Source of the DNA: Rickettsia typhi
GTDB lineage: Bacteria > Pseudomonadota > Alphaproteobacteria > Rickettsiales > UBA1997
Reading direction: 5' to 3'
DNA: 13,077 bases
NCBI GenBank assembly: GCA_945861125.1
Contig: CAMASZ010000017.1
Span: 1 to 13,077 of the forward strand
The position numbers and the translations under genes are program-made. The notes under the pieces were generated by a model, which saw only the letters and a list, made by a program, of their open reading frames with translations, searched no databases and was not told the origin of the DNA. Of the stretch, positions 1 through 5,121 are shown piece after piece. Each line of letters begins with the position of its first letter. The first letter of the stretch is position 1.

Positions 1-158
1 TTATACTTTTTAAAAACAGATTATTAGTAATACTAAACACAATTTTTAAAATAAATTTTTATTTAAAAATAAATTTATAATAATATGATGGTATGAAATT
101 TGTTGTGAATTTTGGGTTCATGGTAAATTAGTTTTTGTTTTATAGATTATTTATAAAT

Positions 159-235
159 GGGTTTGTAGCTCAGCTGGTTAGAGTGCGCGCCTGATAAGTG
201 CGAGGTCGGTGGTTCAAGTCCACCCAGACCCACCA
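159..235 (+). tRNA. tRNA-Ile (anticodon GAT), CCA encoded
   Basis: A full cloverleaf can be drawn. The acceptor stem pairs 159-165 with 225-231 (one T-G wobble), the D stem pairs 168-171 with 181-184, and the anticodon stem pairs 186-190 with 198-202. The loop CTGATAA (191-197) holds anticodon GAT at 193-195. The T stem pairs 208-212 with 220-224 around TTCAAGT. The discriminator is A232 and CCA is encoded at 233-235. In most alphaproteobacteria this tRNA lies between the 16S and 23S genes; here no rRNA sequence flanks it. The 158 nt upstream are AT-rich and show no promoter I would defend. The gene lies immediately before the repeat-bounded restriction cassette. Confidence 0.97.
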
Positions 236-596
236 TTAGTAATAGCAATAATTTATCTTATACCAAATCCAATCTTAAATGCTAAATTAAGCAAAATATT
301 TTCAAGATAAAAATCTTTAAAAACGAAGTCGTATATCCATACAGCTGAGGCCCATACAAAAAAAGCCTTCTATATTTTTTAGCAAAAATTTTAAAGAAGA
401 TGTTTATAAAATTCTTTAGTATAATTTAAAATGATAATTGATATAATATAGCTCCAAAGCTAAACAAACACTAATTTTAAACATCATTTATTTAAGAAAT
501 AATTAGAAAAATTTAAATGTTTTTTAGACTTATTGAAATTCGAATTCAACAGACTCTTAATAGCCTAATTGCATTTATTATTTTTTTTGATTATCA
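236..596. other. gene-poor intergenic stretch between tRNA-Ile and hsdM
   Basis: No convincing gene is seen in these 361 bases. They contain the 20-bp repeat at 257-276, a weak 5-bp stem (TAGCT at 449-453 with AGCTA at 458-462) and a near-palindrome around TTCGAA at 533-549. No stem followed by a T-run is found downstream of the hsdM stop, so the operon's terminator is not identified. On the minus strand, 369-253 is open for 38 codons and ends inside the repeat, but it has no start codon; it may be a decayed coding remnant or chance. Confidence 0.6.
257..276 (+). repeat. 20-bp repeat copy, left side of the R-M cassette
   Basis: CTTATACCAAATCCAATCTT here is identical to 8153-8172 and is the reverse complement of the matching part of 8194-8224. 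It is the only copy seen on the left side of the restriction cassette. The similarity fades after position 276, where one T is missing relative to the right copy. TTAT precedes it (253-256) and TTAT also follows the right-hand end (8224-8227), which could be a target duplication or chance in AT-rich DNA. Confidence 0.85.
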
Positions 597-2222
597 CTAA
601 CCTTTAAAAACCTTAGTAAAACTCGGCAAAAGTGGTAAGCCAAGTTCTTGCAAAAACTCATTATGTTTTTTAGTTGCCATGGTAATTTTTTCTTCGATTG
701 CAACTAATTCTTTATTTACTTCAAGCAAATCAATTTCTTCTTCTGCTTTGGCGGTGCTGATATATCTTGAGATGTTTAGATTGTGATCATTACTAGAAAT
801 TTCACTCATGGAAACGCGTCTTGAATAGCGCCCTTCTTCTTTTCTAAATTGATAAGTTTCAACAATTTTTTTTATATGTTCTGGCGATAACTGATTTTGG
901 CGTTTGCCTTTTTCAAAATGTTCACTGGCATTGATAAAAAGTATATCATCAGTTTTTTTGCATTTCTTTAAAACTAAAATACAAACCGGAATTCCCGTGG
1001 AATAAAAAAGATTGGCGGGCAAGCCAATTACTGTATCAATATGTCCATCTTCTAAAAGTTTACGACGAATTTTTTCTTCAGCTCCACCGCGAAATAAAAC
1101 ACCATGTGGCAAAATAATTGCCATCGTTCCTTCGTGTTTTAGGTAATGAAAACCATGTAATAAAAATGCGAAATCGGCCGCTGATTTTGGTGCAAGTCCA
1201 TGACTTTTAAAACGCACATCATCCGCCATTGATTCAGATGGTTCCCAGCGATAGCTAAATGGTGGATTAGCAACAATTGCATCAAAACTTGGTTTTTTAG
1301 CTGGATTGGCTTCACGCAATTTATCCCAATCATTGGTTAATGTATCGCCGTGGAAAATTTCAAATTCAGAATCTTTCACGCCATGCAACAACATATTCAT
1401 GCGTGCAAGGTTGTAGGTTGTTATATTTTTCTCTTGACCATAGATTTTTCCAATTGGTTTATTGCCTAATGTTTTACGAACATTAAGCAACAAAGATCCA
1501 GAACCGCAAGCAAAATCGAAAACGCTTTCTAACTTATCTTTTTTTCCAAGGCTTGGATCTTGGCTGTCAAGCGTTACAATTTCTGAAAGAATGGTAGAAA
1601 TTTGTTGTGGCGTATAAAATTCACCAGCTTTTTTGCCAGAACCAGCTGCAAACTGACCAATCAAATATTCATAAGCGTCACCCAAAGTGTCTTTTTCGGT
1701 AGAAAAATTTGACAATCCTTCAGCAATTTTAGTAATGATAGCGCAAAGTTTAAGATTTCGCTCCGCATAATTTTTTCCTAACTTCTCGGAAGAAAGATTC
1801 ACTTCAGAAAACAATCCTGAAAAAGTGCTTTCAAAAGATTCATTTTCAATGAATTTGAAACCTTCCTGAAGAGTATTTAGCATCTCACTATCTTGTCTTC
1901 GCGCCATATCAGAAATATTTCCCCAAAGATGATCTGGCTCGATAACATAATGCACGCGACGGCGCATTAACTCTTCAAAAGCCTTTTGATCATCCGCATT
2001 TTGCTCATACCAAATTTGTAACGAAGTTTTATCGCCATTTTTTGATGGATATTCATCGCCCAATTCCTTTTTAGCCGAAGCCTCATAATTATCTGATAAA
2101 TATCGTAAGAAAAGGAATGAAAGCATATAATCGCGAAAATCATCGGCATTCATTGCCCCGCGAAGTTGATCGGCAATTGCCCATAATACTTTACCCAATT
2201 CTTTATTTTGTTCGTTTGTCAT
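597..2222 (-). CDS. hsdM: type I restriction-modification DNA methyltransferase subunit M
   Basis: HsdM is the N6-adenine methyltransferase subunit of a type I enzyme. Two copies join one HsdS to form the methylase, and HsdR adds to make the nuclease. An N-terminal helical HsdM_N domain (about residues 8-130) includes the family block DYMLSFLFLRYLSDNYE. The methylase core contains GEFYTPQQI (200-208), the SAM-binding motif DFACGSG (236-242) and the catalytic motif NPPF (319-322). The later block IILPHGVLFRGGAEEKIRR and the C-terminal helix that contacts HsdS are also present. At 541 residues it is normal length with no break. The ATG lies 4 nt after the rhuM stop with only a weak ribosome site, suggesting coupled translation. 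It is the last gene of the operon, whereas hsdM is often first, so methylase expression would depend on the distal end of the transcript. The identification is very secure; sequence specificity cannot be read from this subunit. Confidence 0.97.
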   Translation of the reverse strand: MTNEQNKELGKVLWAIADQLRGAMNADDFRDYMLSFLFLRYLSDNYEASAKKELGDEYPSKNGDKTSLQIWYEQNADDQKAFEELMRRRVHYVIEPDHLWGNISDMARRQDSEMLNTLQEGFKFIENESFESTFSGLFSEVNLSSEKLGKNYAERNLKLCAIITKIAEGLSNFSTEKDTLGDAYEYLIGQFAAGSGKKAGEFYTPQQISTILSEIVTLDSQDPSLGKKDKLESVFDFACGSGSLLLNVRKTLGNKPIGKIYGQEKNITTYNLARMNMLLHGVKDSEFEIFHGDTLTNDWDKLREANPAKKPSFDAIVANPPFSYRWEPSESMADDVRFKSHGLAPKSAADFAFLLHGFHYLKHEGTMAIILPHGVLFRGGAEEKIRRKLLEDGHIDTVIGLPANLFYSTGIPVCILVLKKCKKTDDILFINASEHFEKGKRQNQLSPEHIKKIVETYQFRKEEGRYSRRVSMSEISSNDHNLNISRYISTAKAEEEIDLLEVNKELVAIEEKITMATKKHNEFLQELGLPLLPSFTKVFKG

Positions 2223-2226
2223 AGTT

Positions 2227-3231
2227 TTATTTCTTATTTTTGATTAAATTTTCCAATTCTTTTAAATCTTCTTCATCGGCAATTTTGGCTTCAAATTCTT
2301 TTCTTTTATTGTCAAAATCTTCATAAATTTCATTTACTTTTTCTTCCATTTTTTTATTCGAAATTTTGCCTTTTCTATCAAGTATTTGGTAGTCGTTCGA
2401 AGATAATACTCGATCAATATTTTCTTGCCAAAATTTCATAGTAATATCTTGACGGTTTTTAGTGCGAAGCTCTGCAGTCTCTAAAAAAATCACCACTAAG
2501 CGATTAAGAGTATCTAATTCATCTTTGGATAAATAATTTTTAGCAATTATAACATCTTCCTTTCTAACAATTTTTCCTTTCCAAGAAGTTAGAGCCATAT
2601 TTGGCTTATCTGCATCAGCCCTTGCAATAATTAATTCTGTAGCAGTTTTATTGGTTGCGGCGTAAATTAATTTATTTTGCGCCTCAGCAAAAAACATTTG
2701 CGTTGCTTTATCGCTTTTGTCGTAATCTCTTGAAAGTTTGAATAAATCGCGAACCTTTTGGTAAAATCTTTTTTCAGAAGCGCGAATATCACGAATTTGC
2801 TCCAATAATTCATCAAAATAATCTGGTCTGCCATCAGGATTCTTCAGGCGTTGCGAATCCATCATAAAACCCTTAACCATATACTCTTTAAGGTTTTGAT
2901 TTGCCCAAATTCTAAATTGTGTGCCTCTTTTAGATCGCACTCTAAAACCAATCGCCAAAATCATTTCCAAAGAATAAAAAGCGACTTTGTAATTTTTGCC
3001 ATCAGAGGCAGTTGTTAAGAAATACTTAATAACTGAATTTTCTTCTAACTCGCCTTCTTTCAAGATTGCAGAGATATGCATATTGATATTTGGCAAAGAG
3101 GTGGCAAAAAGTTCAGAAATTTGTTTTTGACTAAGCCAAATATTGCCATCTTTGGCATAAAGCGAAACTTGGTTTTTACCATCTTCGCTTTGATAAATAA
3201 TTATTTGTTTTTCTTGGATGATTTTATTCAT
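2227..3231 (-). CDS. rhuM: RhuM family protein inside the R-M operon
   Basis: This 334-residue protein has the RhuM family layout. Its N-terminal half resembles a DNA-binding fold with WLSQKQISELFATSLPNI (32-49) followed by HISAILKEGEL and a block around GFRVRSKRGTQFRIWA (95-110). The middle has FFAEAQNKLIYAATNKTATELI (180-201, quoted in parts: AQNKLIYAATNKTA). The C-terminus (about 280-334) is strongly charged and probably coiled-coil. RhuM was named from Salmonella pathogenicity island 3, and relatives are commonly found within or next to type I restriction loci; the biochemical role is not established. Here it sits between hsdS (12 nt) and hsdM (4 nt) on the same strand, so co-expression is likely. 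A regulatory or DNA-binding accessory role is an inference. No upstream Shine-Dalgarno sequence is evident. Family assignment is confident; function is not. Confidence 0.88.
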   Translation of the reverse strand: MNKIIQEKQIIIYQSEDGKNQVSLYAKDGNIWLSQKQISELFATSLPNINMHISAILKEGELEENSVIKYFLTTASDGKNYKVAFYSLEMILAIGFRVRSKRGTQFRIWANQNLKEYMVKGFMMDSQRLKNPDGRPDYFDELLEQIRDIRASEKRFYQKVRDLFKLSRDYDKSDKATQMFFAEAQNKLIYAATNKTATELIIARADADKPNMALTSWKGKIVRKEDVIIAKNYLSKDELDTLNRLVVIFLETAELRTKNRQDITMKFWQENIDRVLSSNDYQILDRKGKISNKKMEEKVNEIYEDFDNKRKEFEAKIADEEDLKELENLIKNKK

Positions 3232-3243
3232 ATTTATTGGTGA

Positions 3244-4464
3244 TTAATTATCTGGATTTGGAAATAGTTGTTGCATTAGCCCTTTTTTGTGAAGGCGAAG
3301 GGAATCGAGTTTTTTGGTTTGGGTGGTGATTAGGTTGTCGATGGAAGAGAGGAAATCGGCAATATGTTGTTGTTCTTTCTCATCAGCTGGAAATACAAAT
3401 GATAATTCTCTTAAATCGGATCCATAAATTCTTGTTATCGTTGTTGAATTAAGTTTTGTCCAATCTGTATTGGAAAGCAAAATTAGTAAAAATTTATTTG
3501 AAATTTCTAAACTTTTGTTATCAATCCACACGATGTTTGAATCCTGGTAATAAGAGTCATTTCCGTCGAAAGCTAAACATTTACCAACAGTGCCACTACA
3601 TGTAATCAGTACTTCGTCTTTTTTAGGATAATTGTATTTTGATTTATATTCTTCAAAAAGCTCCTTGGCTATGAATGCATCTGGCTTTCCACCTAAAGTA
3701 CCTATTTTATAAAATGGTATACCGCCTTTATCATTTGTTTCTTGAGCAAATATTCTTTTGCACATCAAAATATCTCCAATCTGTCCAAGTTTTTTAGTTT
3801 TCCATTCGGGAGAATTTCCGAATTCAGGAAAGTGGAGTTTTGGCAGGGTTTGACCTTCTGCGGGGAAGAGTTCTTGCATCAGCACTTTTTTGTGAAGGCG
3901 AAGTGATTCGAGTTTTTTATCTTCTGCATCGATCAATTCATCAAGCGATGAAAGGCAATCCGCAATTTTTTGTTGTTCTAGCTTTGATTTTTCTTCTTGT
4001 TCTTGCGAATTTCTCGGCAAAGGAATTGAGATAGTTTTAAGTTTACCAAGAGTTAATTTGGGAGGTGCGGCACCAGTTATAAAAGGCTTTAAATCAGTCA
4101 TTACCAAAAAGTTTATCAGTAAAACATCATTTATTTGAATTGGCTTTAAAACGTGAGCATGATTATTAACCCAGTATTTTCCCTCAGCAATAAAAGCGGT
4201 CTTTTCATTCGAACCCCATTTTGCTCCATCTTCTCCAACTAGAACTAGCCTTTCATCAAAAATATAATCTTTAACGTAATCCACTATTCCACTCGCTCCG
4301 TAATAAGGATATTGACCTTTTTCCCTATTATTACTTGAAATAGGCTGTCTTCGATTATTGAGAATTTCGCAAATATCCCCCAACTTCTTTTCCTCCCACT
4401 CCCCATCTTTCTCAAACTCCTTAAACCTTAACTTAGGAACCAACCTCCCCTTAACTTGTTTCAT
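3244..4464 (-). CDS. hsdS: type I restriction enzyme specificity subunit S
   Basis: HsdS recognises the bipartite DNA target and holds the HsdM subunits. Two target-recognition domains follow each other, each opened by a similar block (LVPKLRFKEF...EWEEKKLGDI and TLPKLHFPEF...EWKTKKLGQI) and closed by a similar helix (QQKIADCLSSLDELI...SLRLHKKVLMQELFP and QQHIADFLSSIDNLI...SLRLHKKGLMQQLFP). The two conserved helices set the spacing between half-sites. I chose the ATG at 4464 (406 residues) because GGAGG lies 5 nt upstream at 4474-4470; an ATG four codons earlier at 4476 has no such site. The gene overlaps the preceding nuclease gene by 14 nt, so its ribosome site lies inside that gene. The two TRDs are dissimilar, implying an asymmetric target. 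The first conserved region carries an extra charged segment, QEQEEKSKLEQQ. The recognition sequence cannot be predicted from this alone. Confidence 0.95.
   Translation of the reverse strand: MKQVKGRLVPKLRFKEFEKDGEWEEKKLGDICEILNNRRQPISSNNREKGQYPYYGASGIVDYVKDYIFDERLVLVGEDGAKWGSNEKTAFIAEGKYWVNNHAHVLKPIQINDVLLINFLVMTDLKPFITGAAPPKLTLGKLKTISIPLPRNSQEQEEKSKLEQQKIADCLSSLDELIDAEDKKLESLRLHKKVLMQELFPAEGQTLPKLHFPEFGNSPEWKTKKLGQIGDILMCKRIFAQETNDKGGIPFYKIGTLGGKPDAFIAKELFEEYKSKYNYPKKDEVLITCSGTVGKCLAFDGNDSYYQDSNIVWIDNKSLEISNKFLLILLSNTDWTKLNSTTITRIYGSDLRELSFVFPADEKEQQHIADFLSSIDNLITTQTKKLDSLRLHKKGLMQQLFPNPDN
3271..3315. repeat. hsdS internal repeat, copy 1 (distal conserved helix)
   Basis: This 45-bp stretch matches 3874-3918 with four mismatches by eye. 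It encodes the SLRLHKKGLMQQL helix after the second target-recognition domain. Such homology between the two conserved regions of hsdS is a known substrate for domain exchange. Confidence 0.85.
3874..3918. repeat. hsdS internal repeat, copy 2 (central conserved helix)
   Basis: Partner of 3271-3315 in the same orientation, encoding SLRLHKKVLMQEL between the two target-recognition domains. The shared run TTTTTTGTGAAGGCGAAG is identical in both copies. Recombination between the copies would delete or exchange the second recognition domain. Confidence 0.85.
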
Positions 4465-5104
4465 TTCCACCTCCATTATTCATAAAAATTTCGTGGAGTT
4501 TGGCTTGCAACAATTTTTTATCTGGCAATTGCAATTGATACTGCGCAATCAATGTTGGCGATAGATTGCGCGACATGGTATATTCAACCACTTCTTGGTC
4601 TCTATCACGGCAAAGCAAAACGCCAATTGAAGGATTTTCGTGGGGTTTTTTAACATCTCGATCAAGAGCTTCGAGATAAAAATTAAGCTGTCCCATATGC
4701 TCGGGCGAAAATTTTCCAATTTTAAGCTCAAATGCAACCAAGGCAGATAAGCCTCGGTGAAAAAATAACAAATCAATAAAAAAATCTTGGTTACCAACTT
4801 GCAGGCGAAATTCTTCACCAACAAAAATAAAATCTTTACCAAGTTCTAAAATAAAAGATTTCATATTTTTGATCAGTGCCTTTTGCAAATCACTTTCACT
4901 GTGATCTTCTGGCAAACCTAGAAATTCAAGGACATAATTATTTTTAAAAATATTTTCAAACGATGGATGTAATTCTCTCGCCAGTGGTGAGAGAATTGAA
5001 TTGCTAAGTTTAGCGCGTTCAAATGTGGCAACATCAATTTGTCTTTCTAACTCTCTTTTTGCCAACTTGTTATCAATACTTAATTTCAAAATTTCATTTT
5101 TCAT
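4451..5104 (-). CDS. short YhcG/DUF1016-type PD-(D/E)XK nuclease domain protein
   Basis: The 217-residue protein matches the C-terminal nuclease half of the YhcG (DUF1016) family. It starts within the linker (RELERQIDVATFERAKLS, 17-34), continues through VLEFLGLPEDHSESDLQKALI, and has the catalytic pattern D111 in FFIDLLFF with E126-x-K128 in FELKIGKF. The usual conclusion GQLNFYLEALD...IGVLLCRDRDQEVVEY is also present. Full-length YhcG proteins are roughly 350 residues with an N-terminal DUF1016_N domain; that half is missing, and only 17 nt separate this start from the hsdR stop, so it has been lost rather than misread. The catalytic residues are intact, so the remaining domain could be active. 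It overlaps hsdS by 14 nt and carries the hsdS ribosome site, so its translation probably influences hsdS expression. The biological role is unknown; genes of this family are often near type I restriction loci. Confidence 0.88.
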   Translation of the reverse strand: MKNEILKLSIDNKLAKRELERQIDVATFERAKLSNSILSPLARELHPSFENIFKNNYVLEFLGLPEDHSESDLQKALIKNMKSFILELGKDFIFVGEEFRLQVGNQDFFIDLLFFHRGLSALVAFELKIGKFSPEHMGQLNFYLEALDRDVKKPHENPSIGVLLCRDRDQEVVEYTMSRNLSPTLIAQYQLQLPDKKLLQAKLHEIFMNNGGGNETS

Positions 5105-5121
5105 CTTGTTTATTGTTTAAG

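Noticed and set aside
211..235. Duplicate of the tRNA 3' end as an attachment site for an island
   Set aside because: No second copy of the tRNA 3' sequence was found near 8080-8330 or elsewhere in the window, and there is no integrase gene.
236..596. Factor-independent terminator for the restriction operon
   Set aside because: The only stems (for example 449-462) are 5 bp long and are not followed by a T-run on the minus strand.
3840..4034. Plus-strand open frames of 64-102 codons across the restriction genes (for example 3840-4034, 4358-4564, 5825-6127, 6706-7014, 7793-8023) and minus-strand ones in other frames (1139-1333, 1967-2149, 4549-4842, 6714-6941)
   Set aside because: They lie wholly or mostly inside well-identified hsd, rhuM or nuclease genes in other frames, have no recognisable domain and have low-complexity products typical of shadow frames.
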